Assembly (NCBI RefSeq): GCF_006770265.1
Contig: NZ_CP017194.1
Span: forward strand, 496,001-560,000
DNA from: Lactococcus carnosus
Lineage (GTDB): Bacteria > Bacillota > Bacilli > Lactobacillales > Streptococcaceae
Direction: 5' to 3'
Length of the DNA: 64,000 nucleotides
Under the pieces are notes generated by a model. It saw only the letters and a list, made by a program, of their open reading frames with translations. It did no database searches and was not told the origin of the DNA. The stretch's first letter is position 1; every line of letters begins with the position of its first letter. This document shows positions 8,841 to 17,884 of this stretch, one piece after another. Made by a program: the position numbers and the translations under genes.

Positions 8841-8880
8841 GCCCACTAGATGATCAGTATGGTGTTATCATCTAGTGGGC
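8841..8880 (-). other. perfect 14-bp hairpin between walK and walJ
   Basis: GCCCACTAGATGAT (8841-8854) and ATCATCTAGTGGGC (8867-8880) pair perfectly around 12 bases. On the minus strand the hairpin is followed by eight A, not T, so it is not a standard terminator for walK. It may stabilise or process the mRNA. Confidence 0.7.
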
Positions 8881-8889
8881 CTTACTATT

Positions 8890-10352
8890 TCAACTGATTA
8901 GCGATGATTTTTCGCTTGTTTGACTACCCCAGCTGCTCGCTTCGTCGTCATTGTCTGTTTCAAGTGGTGCATAAGGTAAGACGACAGTGAAAGTCGTCCC
9001 AGTTTCACCATCAGATTTAGCCCAGACGAAACCATCATGCATTTTGACAATATCACGAACGATTGCAAGTCCCAGGCCACTCCCCCTTGATTCCGACTGC
9101 GTGCTTTGTCTACCCGATAAAATCTGTCGAATATTTTAGGGATATCTTTCTTAGGTATGCCCATGCCTTCATCGGTTATTCTGAGTAGGACTTGGGTATT
9201 GGTTTGTTCTAGACTGACGGTCACATTACCGCCGTCAGGGCTATATTTGATCGCGTTATTCATTAGATTATCGATCACTTGGCCCAGTCTATCGGTATCG
9301 ATTTCCATCCAAATAGGTTGTAAAGGAATTTTACGGACGATCTTGAATTGTTTTTCATTTGCATCCGAATTGCCAACGATTTGGTCAAAGCGATTGAGCT
9401 GATAATGCAAAAATGCAATTAGATTAATCACTTCTTTTTCTAAAATAATCGTGTCGGAATCCATTCGGGACAGAGTCACTAAGTCTAGGATCATCCGAAT
9501 CATTCTGTCGGTCTCATTTAAAGAGACTTTGATGAATGAGGGCGCAATATCTGGATCTTGTAGCACACCGTCATCCAAGGCTTCGAGGTAGGATTTAATA
9601 GATGTTAATGGCGTGCGGAGCTCATGCGAGACGTTTGAAACGAATAACCGGCGTTCACGTTCATTTTTTTCTTGTTCTGTGACATCATGTAAGACAGCAA
9701 CAACACCGGAGATAAAGCCAGATTGTCGACGAAATAGGGCAAAGTTAATACGTAGAGTTGTAAACTCTCCCATGATATTTTCACAGTCAATAATGATCTC
9801 AGGTTCAGATTCTAACAAATCCCGAAAGGTATAATCTGCTTCTATGTCAAGTGCATCGATAATCTTACGTGACAAGATATCTTTTTCTTTGACATTTAAA
9901 TATTCTAGAGCTGCTGCGTTAGCAAGGACGATTTTGCCACGTCGGTCGGTTGCGATGACACCATCAGTCATATAAGTCAAAATACCATTCAAGCGCGTAC
10001 TTGAGGATTCTAATCTTTCTTGTGCATGCTCACTTTTTTCACCTAAATCAACCACTTTATCATAAAGGCGATTAATCTCTGTGTTACCAGGGATTTGCTT
10101 TCTGACAGTGTGTTTTTTGTCTGTAAACTCGTTGATTTGATCTGAAATCTGGTTTAGGCCGATAGTGATGCGCATAGTAAACCAGACAATCAGTATAAGT
10201 GATAGGATATAAAAAGCACAAAATCTGATGAAAGAATCATGCTGTCCGATATAAGCTTGTGTATTTAGTGCAAAGAGTCCTGCAAAGAGCAGGAGGTGTA
10301 ACAGGATTGCTTTGAATAGAATGCTACTGGTGAAGGGCAATTTACTTTTCAT
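8890..10352 (-). pseudogene. walK: sensor histidine kinase WalK/VicK, frameshifted in G-tract
   Basis: The membrane sensor kinase that phosphorylates WalR in cell-wall homeostasis. From ATG 10352 it shows two N-terminal helices (about 11-30 and 43-60), HAMP, PAS (about 120-225), HisKA with phospho-accepting H243 in VSHELRTP, and an ATPase domain with the N box and DEGMGIP. The reading frame breaks in a run of five C on the plus strand (9082-9086) just after RSRNQGG. One extra G restores SGLGLAIVRD and a normal tail ending at 8890. As written, the protein reads out of frame to 8898 and lacks the second glycine box. Start by coupling: it overlaps the walR stop. An error or a real mutation are both possible. 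Confidence 0.85.
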
Positions 10353-11049
10353 TTGGATCACTCAGGTAGTAGCCAACACCACGACGCGTAGCGACGTATT
10401 CTGGTCGGCTGGGTGTATCTTCAACTTTTTCCCGTAAACGACGAATTGTCACGTCAACTGTTCTCACATCACCAAAATAATCATATCCCCAAACCGTCTC
10501 GAGTAGATGCTCACGGGTCATGACTTCACCGATGTGTTGTGCTAGATAATGTAGGAGTTCGAATTCCCTATGCGTTAAGTCGATATGTTTATCGTTCTTA
10601 TAAGCAGCATATTTTTCAGGGGCAATCGAAATATCACCAATCCTAATTTCCTTTTTATCATTAGGTGTAGCACTCGCTTCAGTGCTAAGGTTTGAGCGTC
10701 TCAAGTTGGCCTTGACACGTGCTAATAATTCGCGGTTTGAAAAAGGTTTTGTGACGTAATCATCAGCTCCCAACTCTAAGCCGATAACTTTATCAAACTC
10801 AGTATCTTTGGCAGACACCATAATAATAGGCACTTCAGACGACTTGCGAACTTCGCGTGCCACCTCAAGACCATCTTTTTTAGGCAACATCAGATCTAAT
10901 ATAATCAAATCAGGTTGCTCAGCAGCAAAAATAGTTAATGCTGCCTCTCCGTCAAAAGCTGTTAAAACGTCATAACCCTCTTTCGTTAAGTTGAACTTAA
11001 CGATATCTGAGATAGGTTTTTCATCATCAACGACGAGTATTTTTTTCAT
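10342..11049 (-). CDS. walR: response regulator WalR/VicR
   Basis: A 235-residue OmpR-family regulator that controls peptidoglycan hydrolase and other envelope genes. It has a receiver domain with D8-D9 and phospho-acceptor D52 in LDLMLP, and a C-terminal winged helix (about 130-230) ending RRGVGYYL. The start is ATG 11049 ([10 protein letters not shown]) because ATGGAGAAAC gives a ribosome site at normal distance; longer in-frame starts lie upstream of the promoter's expected +1. The stop overlaps the walK start, which points to translational coupling. Confidence 0.95.
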   Translation of the reverse strand: MKKILVVDDEKPISDIVKFNLTKEGYDVLTAFDGEAALTIFAAEQPDLIILDLMLPKKDGLEVAREVRKSSEVPIIMVSAKDTEFDKVIGLELGADDYVTKPFSNRELLARVKANLRRSNLSTEASATPNDKKEIRIGDISIAPEKYAAYKNDKHIDLTHREFELLHYLAQHIGEVMTREHLLETVWGYDYFGDVRTVDVTIRRLREKVEDTPSRPEYVATRRGVGYYLSDPNEK

Positions 11050-11074
11050 ATGTAGTTTCTCCATTAATACCACT

Positions 11075-11103
11075 ATTATACCGTTTTTTATAGGTTTCAT
11101 CAA
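11075..11103 (-). promoter_or_regulatory. walRKJ promoter
   Basis: On the minus strand TTGATG (11098-11103), a 17-base spacer and TATAAT (11075-11080). It agrees with the sigma-A consensus and gives a short leader with a GGAGA site. Confidence 0.75.
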
Positions 11104-11189
11104 TTAAAAGCATCTATCTGTGCTGTATGCAAAAGATAAATTGTTTGACAATTCAGATATTACATGATAAAATAGGCACATGTTATAAC

Positions 11190-11219
11190 TTGTGACATAT
11201 AAAAAACAGATGATATAAT
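11190..11219 (+). promoter_or_regulatory. promoter of the amino-acid ABC operon
   Basis: TTGTGA (11190-11195), an 18-base spacer and TATAAT (11214-11219), followed by AGGAG before the ATG. It diverges from the walR promoter. Confidence 0.6.
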
Positions 11220-11235
11220 AGATTAGGAGTTTTAG

Positions 11236-11976
11236 ATGCCACTTATAGAGTTTAAAGATGCCGAAAAATATTACGGTGACTATCATGCATTGAAGCATAT
11301 TAATTTAGCAATTGAAGAAGGCCAGGTTGTTGTTTTGTTAGGCCCTTCTGGATCGGGTAAGTCTACCTTAATCAGAACAATTAATGCTTTGGAAGGCATT
11401 GAAGCAGGTGAATTAACTGTGAACGGTCATCGTGTTGATCATGTGTCAAAAAAAGAGTTAGTGGAACTTCGCAAGGAAGTTGGGATGGTGTTTCAGCATT
11501 TCAATCTTTATCCTCACAAAACTGTGCTAGAAAATGTCACATTAGCACCGATTAAAGTGCTTAAAAAAGAATTACGTGAAGCGACAGTTGTTGCTGAGAA
11601 GTACTTGAAGTTTGTTAACATGTGGGATAAAAAAGATGCCTATCCTGGTCAACTTTCTGGAGGTCAAAAGCAACGGGTTGCCATTGCACGTGGCCTTGCC
11701 ATGAATCCTAAGTTACTATTATTCGATGAGCCGACCTCAGCATTAGATCCAGAAACAATTGGAGATGTTTTATCAGTGATGCAAGGGCTTGCCAAAGATG
11801 GCATGAACATGGTAGTCGTTACTCACGAGATGGGCTTTGCCCGGTCAGTAGCGGATCGGATTATCTTCATGGATGCTGGGGAAATTTTAGAAGATACGAC
11901 GGATGTTGCTGGATTCTTTGATAATCCACAAGAACCTAGAGCCAAGCAGTTTCTCAGTAAAATTATCAATCATTAA
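11236..11976 (+). CDS. polar amino-acid ABC transporter, ATP-binding subunit
   Basis: A 246-residue ATPase of the GlnQ/HisP type that powers amino-acid import. Walker A GPSGSGKST lies at residues 36-44, the Q-loop in MVFQHFNL, the signature in LSGGQKQR, Walker B in LLLFDEP and the switch histidine in VTHE. It is the first gene of a four-gene operon with a binding lipoprotein and two permeases, so the importer is complete. Family resemblance suggests glutamate, glutamine or aspartate, but the substrate is not settled by sequence. AGGAG precedes the ATG at good distance. Confidence 0.93.
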   Translation: MPLIEFKDAEKYYGDYHALKHINLAIEEGQVVVLLGPSGSGKSTLIRTINALEGIEAGELTVNGHRVDHVSKKELVELRKEVGMVFQHFNLYPHKTVLENVTLAPIKVLKKELREATVVAEKYLKFVNMWDKKDAYPGQLSGGQKQRVAIARGLAMNPKLLLFDEPTSALDPETIGDVLSVMQGLAKDGMNMVVVTHEMGFARSVADRIIFMDAGEILEDTTDVAGFFDNPQEPRAKQFLSKIINH

Positions 11977-12100
11977 TGATCAGACTTTAAACATCAATGT
12001 CAAACGTTTAATACAGTATTGTACCGCTATTACCTGAAAATAGGCTTAATGTCATGATGTCTATGAGCAGTTACGGTCAATTATTAAAAAGGAGCCTATT

Positions 12101-12907
12101 ATGAAAAAATCAATTAAAGTTTTAGCTAGTCTTGCAGCTGTTTTTGCAGCAGTAACACTTGCAGCCTGTGGCGCGTCAAAAGATGACAGCTCAAAATCAG
12201 CAACAGCTAAGATTAAAGACAACGGAAAAATTGTTTTTGGTGTGAAACAAGATGTACCGAATTTTGGCTATAAAGATCCAAAAACAAATAAATTTACAGG
12301 TGTTGAAATTGATATCGCCAATAAAATTGCTAAAGATTTAGGTGTTAAGGCCGAGTTTGTTGCTGTAACAGCGCAAACACGTGGGCCATTGCTAGATAAT
12401 AAACAAGTTGATGCTGTTATAGCAACCTTTACAATTACCGATGAACGTAAAAAAACGTATAACTTCACAACACCATACTTTACAGATGAAGCTGGCTTCT
12501 TAGTTAAAAAAGATGCAGGATTTAAATCTGTTTCAGATTTAAATGGTAAGACAATTGGTGTTGCACAATCTGCTAATACCAAAAATGGTCTTGCTGCATT
12601 AGCAAAAGAAAAAGGTATCTCATTTGAGTACTCAGAATTACCCGATTACCCAACGTTAAAAACAGCATTGACATCAGGTCGTATCGATGCGTTCTCAGTT
12701 GATAAATCAATCTTGTCAGGCTATGTGGATGCTAAAACTGAGATTCTTGGTGAAGGGTTTGCCAAACAAGAATACGGTATCACAACTAAGAAATCAAATA
12801 CTGAATTGGCAAGTTATCTGGATAAACAAGTTAAAACGCTCAAATCAAATGGTGAGTTAAAAAAAATGACAGATAAGTATAACTTGAAAGACGCAACTGC
12901 TAAATAA
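12101..12907 (+). CDS. amino-acid ABC transporter substrate-binding lipoprotein
   Basis: A 268-residue periplasmic-binding-protein type 2 fold, anchored outside the membrane. It has a signal peptide with lipobox LAAC and lipidated C23. The core holds VEIDIANKIAKDLG, the conserved entry to the ligand cleft, and ATFTITDERKK, typical of polar amino-acid receptors (SBP_bac_3). It sits between its ATPase and permeases. The ribosome site AAAGGAGCC is strong. Two hairpins follow the stop and would favour more binding protein than permease. Glutamate/aspartate is the likeliest ligand class. Confidence 0.92.
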   Translation: MKKSIKVLASLAAVFAAVTLAACGASKDDSSKSATAKIKDNGKIVFGVKQDVPNFGYKDPKTNKFTGVEIDIANKIAKDLGVKAEFVAVTAQTRGPLLDNKQVDAVIATFTITDERKKTYNFTTPYFTDEAGFLVKKDAGFKSVSDLNGKTIGVAQSANTKNGLAALAKEKGISFEYSELPDYPTLKTALTSGRIDAFSVDKSILSGYVDAKTEILGEGFAKQEYGITTKKSNTELASYLDKQVKTLKSNGELKKMTDKYNLKDATAK

Positions 12908-12937
12908 GCCTAAGGCATAACGTGTCATGGCTAACTC

Positions 12938-12999
12938 AGCTACTTAGTTCTGATGGCTGAAAATAAGTAGCTAGCAACAGGCGCTAGATAAGCTAGCGC
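12938..12999 (+). other. two successive intra-operon hairpins
   Basis: A 9-bp stem AGCTACTTA/TAAGTAGCT (12938-12946/12964-12972) and a 7-bp stem GCGCTAG/CTAGCGC (12981-12987/12993-12999). Neither has a T-tract. Position after the binding-protein gene suggests 3' protection or partial attenuation. Confidence 0.6.
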
Positions 13000-13023
13000 G
13001 TTAAAAACAAAGAAAGGTAATAT

Positions 13024-13707
13024 ATGAGTCCTTTTGCTTTAGAACGTTGGCAGGCATTCTTTGCTGACTTTGGTCAATTTGCCAAGGGGTTTCTCTTTAC
13101 CTTAGAGATTTCAATTGGTGCATTACTGTTAGCAGTAGTGTTGGGTTTGATTTTTGGATCACTCTCAGCAACACGAAATAAATTACTAAGAGGCATCAGT
13201 AGAGCCTATGTAGAGGTCTATCAAAATACGCCACTGTTGATCCAATTTGTGATTGTCTACTATGGCTTTCCACTTTTAAATAAAAATTTCGTTATTTCAG
13301 CGTTTTGGACAGCGATTATTTGTGTCGGTCTCTATCATGGTGCTTATATCGCAGAAGTGATTCGTTCAGGAATTGAGGGCGTTTCTAAAGGTCAGACGGA
13401 AGCCGCAGAGGCACAGGGATTCACTTATGGTGATACCATGCGCTTGATTGTTTTGCCCCAGGCCATCCGTATGATTTATCCGCCTTTAACAAACCAGGTC
13501 GTTAATCTAATCAAAAATACATCGACAGTCGCGATTATTTCAGGAGCGGATTTGATGTTTACGGCTAAATCTTGGTCATCGATGAATGTCAACTACATTC
13601 CAGCCTTTGTTGGTGTTGGTGTACTGTACTTTGTCCTATGTTTCCCGCTTGCGACATTAGCGAGACGGATGGAAGAAAAGAATAAAAAATCCTATAGTGT
13701 TGGGTAG
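13024..13707 (+). CDS. amino-acid ABC transporter permease 1
   Basis: A 227-residue membrane subunit of the HisM/GlnP family with about five helices. The cytoplasmic EAA loop, EAAEAQGFTYGDTM followed by LPQA, contacts the ATPase. It pairs with the following permease gene as a heterodimer. GAAAGG lies seven bases before the ATG. The C-terminus is basic and cytoplasmic. Confidence 0.92.
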   Translation: MSPFALERWQAFFADFGQFAKGFLFTLEISIGALLLAVVLGLIFGSLSATRNKLLRGISRAYVEVYQNTPLLIQFVIVYYGFPLLNKNFVISAFWTAIICVGLYHGAYIAEVIRSGIEGVSKGQTEAAEAQGFTYGDTMRLIVLPQAIRMIYPPLTNQVVNLIKNTSTVAIISGADLMFTAKSWSSMNVNYIPAFVGVGVLYFVLCFPLATLARRMEEKNKKSYSVG

Positions 13708-13721
13708 AAAGGTAATATGAT

Positions 13722-14390
13722 ATGAGTTTAGCACAGGAAGCAGCACAGGTCTTTACAGCGACTAATATACGATTCCTTTTTCAAGGCTTAGGATTGACGA
13801 TTTTTATCGCCTTTATTTCCATCGTTTTATCCACTATTTTTGGGACCTTCTTAGCAGTCATGCGTAATGGTAAAAATCCATTTTTCAAGTTAATTGCCAG
13901 TGTTTACATCGAAGTCGTTCGAAATGTACCTAATCTCCTCTGGATTTTCGTTATTTTCCTTATTTTTCAAGTTAAATCAGTACCTGCTGGTATTATTTCT
14001 TTTACGGTCTTTACGACTGCAGCACTTGCGGAAGTTATCCGTGGTGGTTTGAATGGCGTGCCAGAAGGTCAGACTGAGGCTGGGAAATCACAGGGATTCA
14101 CCGATAGACAAATCCTAACGAGTATTGTTTTACCCCAGGCAATCAGAAAAATGTTACCAGCGATTATTTCACAGTTTGTAACAGTAATTAAAGATACGTC
14201 CTTCTTATATTCGGTTATTGCCTTGCAAGAATTGTTTGGGAACTCTCAAATTTTAATGGGCCAATATTTCCAAGCGGGTCAAGTTTTCATGCTCTATGGA
14301 TTTGTCGCAGCAATTTATTTTGTCATCAACTTTGCCATCTCACAGTTTGCACGGAGACTACAAAAATCTTGGGCAAATTCTTTAGAATAA
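13722..14390 (+). CDS. amino-acid ABC transporter permease 2
   Basis: A 222-residue HisQ/GltK-type permease, 14 bases after permease 1 with its own GAAAGG site. The EAA loop reads EAGKSQGFTDRQIL then VLPQA. With the preceding permease it would form the translocation channel of the importer. It is the last gene of the operon; a promoter for the next gene overlaps its end. Confidence 0.92.
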   Translation: MSLAQEAAQVFTATNIRFLFQGLGLTIFIAFISIVLSTIFGTFLAVMRNGKNPFFKLIASVYIEVVRNVPNLLWIFVIFLIFQVKSVPAGIISFTVFTTAALAEVIRGGLNGVPEGQTEAGKSQGFTDRQILTSIVLPQAIRKMLPAIISQFVTVIKDTSFLYSVIALQELFGNSQILMGQYFQAGQVFMLYGFVAAIYFVINFAISQFARRLQKSWANSLE

Positions 14391-14391
14391 A

Positions 14392-14422
14392 TGTTAAAAT
14401 AGAGCCGAGAGGTTCTTTTTTA
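14392..14422 (+). promoter_or_regulatory. promoter and terminator-like hairpin before the CBS gene
   Basis: Extended -10 TGT-TAAAAT (14392-14400) overlaps the end of the operon. AGAGCC/GGTTCT around GAGA, followed by T6, looks like a terminator. The same hairpin contains the only ribosome site (GAGAGG) for the gene starting at 14424. A start near 14407 would remove half of the stem and free the site. Confidence 0.5.
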
Positions 14423-14423
14423 T

Positions 14424-15164
14424 ATGACAAAACGACCAGATGACACAGCACCTGATATGACAGAGCTGACGAGTAAAAATAGAAATGATAGGTTCATTGC
14501 GCAGTATAAGCAGCTCGAAGCCTTTGCTAATCAAAAGTTTAACAAGACGGGTAAATATATGCCCATGTCGCAACTGACAGACATGATGATTGCGCAGCTT
14601 CCTGGGGCGCGTGATTTTGCCACTGACTTTGAGTTGTTCAATAATTTACGCAATATGATCCAGCATAAAGCTGCTAATCGGTATTTTATTATTCAACCAG
14701 AGGTTGTGACGCGCATCAAGCATGTCTATGACGTCCTGACTAGACCGATAACAGTCGGCGAGCTGTTCTCATCTGAGGTTATATTTGTCAATGAATCAGA
14801 TCATTTTGCCACGGTCATGAGTAAAGTGAGGGAACATCATCACACTCAATTTCCCGTCGTCAGAACAGATGGTATGCTCATGCGTCGGGTCGTAACAGCC
14901 AATGCTATGGCGCATGCCTTGAGTATTTCACAAGCACCTACTGTTTCAGAGATGATTCAGCATACTGAGTCAGTTGTTTTTTTCATTCAGTCATCTGCCT
15001 CTATTTTTACAGCTGAAAAAATGATGCTTGATGAGATGAGAACGGGTAAAAAATCAGTTGTCCTATTACTGACTAACGTGATAGACTTTAAAAAGGTGAG
15101 ACCCGCTGATGTGCTTGGCCTCATCAATATTGCTGATTTGCCCCAAATCTTATCAAAAAAATGA
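14424..15164 (+). CDS. CBS-domain protein with HEPN-like N-terminus
   Basis: A 246-residue soluble protein. Residues 110-235 form two CBS domains, a ligand-binding module for adenine nucleotides; the small streptococcal c-di-AMP-binding protein CbpB is also a CBS pair. The first about 105 residues are helical and hold NNLRNMIQH, i.e. R76-x4-H81, the motif of HEPN RNases. A fusion of a possible nuclease or scaffold domain to a nucleotide sensor is an inference; no catalytic activity is shown. It lies directly before tmk, which has its own promoter. Confidence 0.75.
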   Translation: MTKRPDDTAPDMTELTSKNRNDRFIAQYKQLEAFANQKFNKTGKYMPMSQLTDMMIAQLPGARDFATDFELFNNLRNMIQHKAANRYFIIQPEVVTRIKHVYDVLTRPITVGELFSSEVIFVNESDHFATVMSKVREHHHTQFPVVRTDGMLMRRVVTANAMAHALSISQAPTVSEMIQHTESVVFFIQSSASIFTAEKMMLDEMRTGKKSVVLLLTNVIDFKKVRPADVLGLINIADLPQILSKK

Positions 15165-15170
15165 TATAAT
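15162..15170 (+). promoter_or_regulatory. extended -10 placing +1 on the tmk ATG
   Basis: TGA-TATAAT overlaps the stop of the CBS gene and ends six bases before ATG 15177, which predicts a leaderless tmk mRNA. No ribosome site is present. Confidence 0.6.
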
Positions 15171-15176
15171 TTAAGA

Positions 15177-15821
15177 ATGAATAAGGGAATTTTGATAACG
15201 TTTGAAGGACCAGAGGGTGCTGGTAAAACGACTGTTTTACAACATATTTTACCAGAATTAGCAAAACAGGATATTGACATCATCACAACACGGGAACCTG
15301 GCGGGATTCGGATCGCTGAATCCATCCGAGAAATCATCCTTGCACCTGAAAATACAGCAATTGACGGCAAGACGGAATTGCTTTTATTTGCTGCGGCCCG
15401 CAGACAACATCTGAATGAGAAAGTCCTACCAGCTTTAGCAGATGGGAAACTCGTCATCATAGATCGCTTCATAGACTCCTCAGTAGCCTATCAAGGCTAT
15501 GCACGAGGCATTCCTGTGTCAGACGTTGAGACGATAAACAATTTTGCCACGGATGGTCTTTTACCAGACTTGACACTCTATTTTGATGTTGACACAGCGA
15601 TAGGCTTGGCGCGGGTCATGACTGGTGATCGCGAAGTCAACCGACTTGATTTAGAGGCGCAAGAGATGCATGAAAAAGTACGAGCAGGTTATCAAAAAAT
15701 AGCAGCCTTGCATCCTGAACGGATCATCACAATAGATGCCTCACAAGTGTTAGACCAAGTCATAGCAGACACGTTATTTGCGATAAAGACCAAATTTCCG
15801 GAGAGTTTTGATGGCAATTGA
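15177..15821 (+). CDS. tmk: thymidylate kinase
   Basis: A 214-residue kinase that makes dTDP from dTMP for DNA synthesis. The P-loop GPEGAGKTT lies at residues 11-19, the dTMP-binding REPGG at about 42, DRFIDSS at about 98, and a lid follows. It opens the classic Firmicute cluster tmk-holB-ricT-yabA-rsmI. The gene lacks a ribosome site and appears leaderless from an overlapping -10. holB starts inside its last codons. Confidence 0.95.
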   Translation: MNKGILITFEGPEGAGKTTVLQHILPELAKQDIDIITTREPGGIRIAESIREIILAPENTAIDGKTELLLFAAARRQHLNEKVLPALADGKLVIIDRFIDSSVAYQGYARGIPVSDVETINNFATDGLLPDLTLYFDVDTAIGLARVMTGDREVNRLDLEAQEMHEKVRAGYQKIAALHPERIITIDASQVLDQVIADTLFAIKTKFPESFDGN

Positions 15822-16674
15822 TCAGTTACAGCCGGACTTGTTTAACCGGTTTTCTCATGTCCTAGCAAATGACAGATTACATCATGCCTTCCTCTTTTCA
15901 GGGGGATTTGGTGCCATGGAGATGGCTATATGGCTAGCTCAGTCTAGGTTTTGTCTTCAAAAACAAGCAGGCTTGCCTTGTGGTACCTGTCGGGAATGTC
16001 GCTTGGTTGCAGCCAATGACTATACTGACTTACACATAGTAAGTCCAGATGGTCAGACAATCAAAACCCAACAGATTCGAGAGTTATTACTCACGTTTGC
16101 CCAATCAGGGTTTGAGAGTAGTCGACAAGTGGTGGTCATAGATGGTGCTGAAAAGATGCATGTTAATGCAGCCAATGCACTGTTAAAATCGATTGAAGAA
16201 CCCGAATCTGAAATCTATATCTTTTTACTCACGGCATCTGAAAATATGGTTTTAGATACGATTAAGTCTCGGGCACAGGTGATTAACTTTCCAAACCAGT
16301 CCAAGATGGTACAAAGAGCTTTAGAGCAAGATGGGACGCTAAAGACAGATGCGATGATTATCTCAGAGATTGTCTCATCGGTATCCGATGCCAAAAGTTT
16401 AGCCAAAGATAAGCTATTTTTGGAAGGTATCAAACAGATAGAAAAATTTGTCATGCTACTTACCTCAGATGTCTCAGAAGCATTTTTGCAAGTCACCCAG
16501 CTTGCCGCATTTTTTAAAGATAAAAAGGCACAGGGACTAGCTTTTAAAATACTTGCTATATGCTTGGTTAAAAAACGGCAAGCAAAGCGGGTTGAACAAG
16601 TATTTGTTGCGCAAAAGTATTGGCAATCAAATGTTAATTTTCAATCCTGTTTGGAAAAAATTTGTTTAGGATAA
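15811..16674 (+). CDS. holB: DNA polymerase III delta' subunit
   Basis: About 287 residues of a clamp-loader AAA-like subunit that helps place the sliding clamp on DNA. The N-terminal part holds a zinc-type cysteine cluster ([16 protein letters not shown] near residues 48-63) and the conserved [16 protein letters not shown] 15811 lies five bases after GGAGAG; an in-frame TTG directly upstream is less likely. It overlaps the end of tmk by 11 bases. The C-terminal third is weakly conserved, as usual. Confidence 0.93.
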   Translation: MAIDQLQPDLFNRFSHVLANDRLHHAFLFSGGFGAMEMAIWLAQSRFCLQKQAGLPCGTCRECRLVAANDYTDLHIVSPDGQTIKTQQIRELLLTFAQSGFESSRQVVVIDGAEKMHVNAANALLKSIEEPESEIYIFLLTASENMVLDTIKSRAQVINFPNQSKMVQRALEQDGTLKTDAMIISEIVSSVSDAKSLAKDKLFLEGIKQIEKFVMLLTSDVSEAFLQVTQLAAFFKDKKAQGLAFKILAICLVKKRQAKRVEQVFVAQKYWQSNVNFQSCLEKICLG

Positions 16675-16775
16675 TCGGTAGTATCTCAAGTATAAACGCA
16701 TGACTTTAGGCAGATCAGCTTGTCTTTTGTCAAGCCAGTCTTTGAGATAGGGTTAATACATAAAGAGAGAAAACA

Positions 16776-17546
16776 ATGAATTATGAAATAAAATTTGCGC
16801 ATGGCGAAGATAACATCTTTGTTGCAAGCGAAAAAAACTATACTGTATCAGATATGGTGCTTGTCAAAGTAGACAAGTGCAAAATGATTGGCCGTGTGAT
16901 TCGTGAGCTATCTGAGTCGTTAGCAACTGAAGGCGTCATAATTGGGCTAGCAACGTCCCTTGATCTTGAATTAGCAGAAAAAGTGGCACGAGACTCTGAT
17001 CAGGCTAAAGTAAAAGTAAAAGCTTTAGTCAAGTCTCACGGTCTCGATATGAAAGTGATAGAAGCTAAGTATACGCTTGATTATAAACGCCTGTATATCA
17101 GTTTTACGTCTGAGCATCGGGTAGATTTTAGAGCACTATTAAAGGATTTAGCTAGTAATTTCAAGACTAGGATTGCCTTACGCCAAATTGGCCCTCGAGA
17201 TGTTGCCAAAACATTTGGAGGTCTCGGTCCTTGTGGTCGACCGCTTTGCTGTTCAGAATTTATGGGTGAATTTCCCAATGTCAGTATTAAGATGGCAAAA
17301 AATCAGGCCTTATCACTCAATCAGAATAAGTTAAATGGGCTTTGTGGTCGATTGATGTGTTGCTTGACCTATGAAGATGATTTTTACCGTCAGGCGCGTA
17401 AGAACTTTCCAGATTTTGGAGATGTGATTAAGACAGCAGATGGACAAGCGCGTGTCATTGGCTTAAACATTTTAGGAAATACTGTAAAAGTACGTTTAGA
17501 TAATGCAGTGCGAGATTACGATGTGACAGAAATAGAGGTGGTTTGA
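16776..17546 (+). CDS. ricT: PSP1-domain protein RicT (YaaT)
   Basis: A 256-residue PSP1-family protein. The cysteine-rich core holds GPCGRPLCC and LCGRLMCC (about residues 150-210), which in Bacillus RicT helps bind iron-sulfur clusters of the RicAFT complex that acts on mRNA maturation through RNase Y. It lies between holB and yabA, the conserved order. The ribosome site AGAGAG is adequate. Its stop overlaps the yabA start (TGATG), so translation is coupled. Confidence 0.9.
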   Translation: MNYEIKFAHGEDNIFVASEKNYTVSDMVLVKVDKCKMIGRVIRELSESLATEGVIIGLATSLDLELAEKVARDSDQAKVKVKALVKSHGLDMKVIEAKYTLDYKRLYISFTSEHRVDFRALLKDLASNFKTRIALRQIGPRDVAKTFGGLGPCGRPLCCSEFMGEFPNVSIKMAKNQALSLNQNKLNGLCGRLMCCLTYEDDFYRQARKNFPDFGDVIKTADGQARVIGLNILGNTVKVRLDNAVRDYDVTEIEVV

Positions 17547-17884
17547 TGACGGGTAAAGTACCCTTTTTTGATAATTTATCAGAACTTGAGGGAATATTGG
17601 TCGCAACGCTAACTCAGGTGAGTGACATTAAGAGTAATTATCAAAAATTACTGACAGAGAATACGAGTCTGCGCTTAGAGAATGCACGCCTGCGTGATCG
17701 CTTAGCTGACTTTTCAGAGTCTCATGTTTCAGAAAACAAGAGTGAACAGATAACAAAGAAAGGGCCGATGTCCAATCTACACGAAATTTATGAAGATGGG
17801 TTTCATGTCTGTCGTGATTTTTATGGGCAGCGCTTAGAGCCTGGAGAAACGTGTTTGTATTGTGCGGAGATTTTATATAGATGA
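17546..17884 (+). CDS. yabA: replication initiation control protein YabA
   Basis: A 112-residue negative regulator of DNA replication initiation that bridges DnaA and the DnaN clamp. It has an N-terminal leucine-rich coiled coil (about 10-60) and a C-terminal zinc site: FHVCRDF followed by CLYC near the end. ATG 17546 overlaps the ricT stop and follows GAGGTGG. The family is usually 105-120 residues, so it is complete. Confidence 0.93.
   Translation: MTGKVPFFDNLSELEGILVATLTQVSDIKSNYQKLLTENTSLRLENARLRDRLADFSESHVSENKSEQITKKGPMSNLHEIYEDGFHVCRDFYGQRLEPGETCLYCAEILYR

Noticed and set aside
11104-11298. 64-residue minus frame between walR and the ABC operon
   Set aside because: It covers the walR and ABC promoters and runs into the ABC gene on the other strand; composition is not protein-like.
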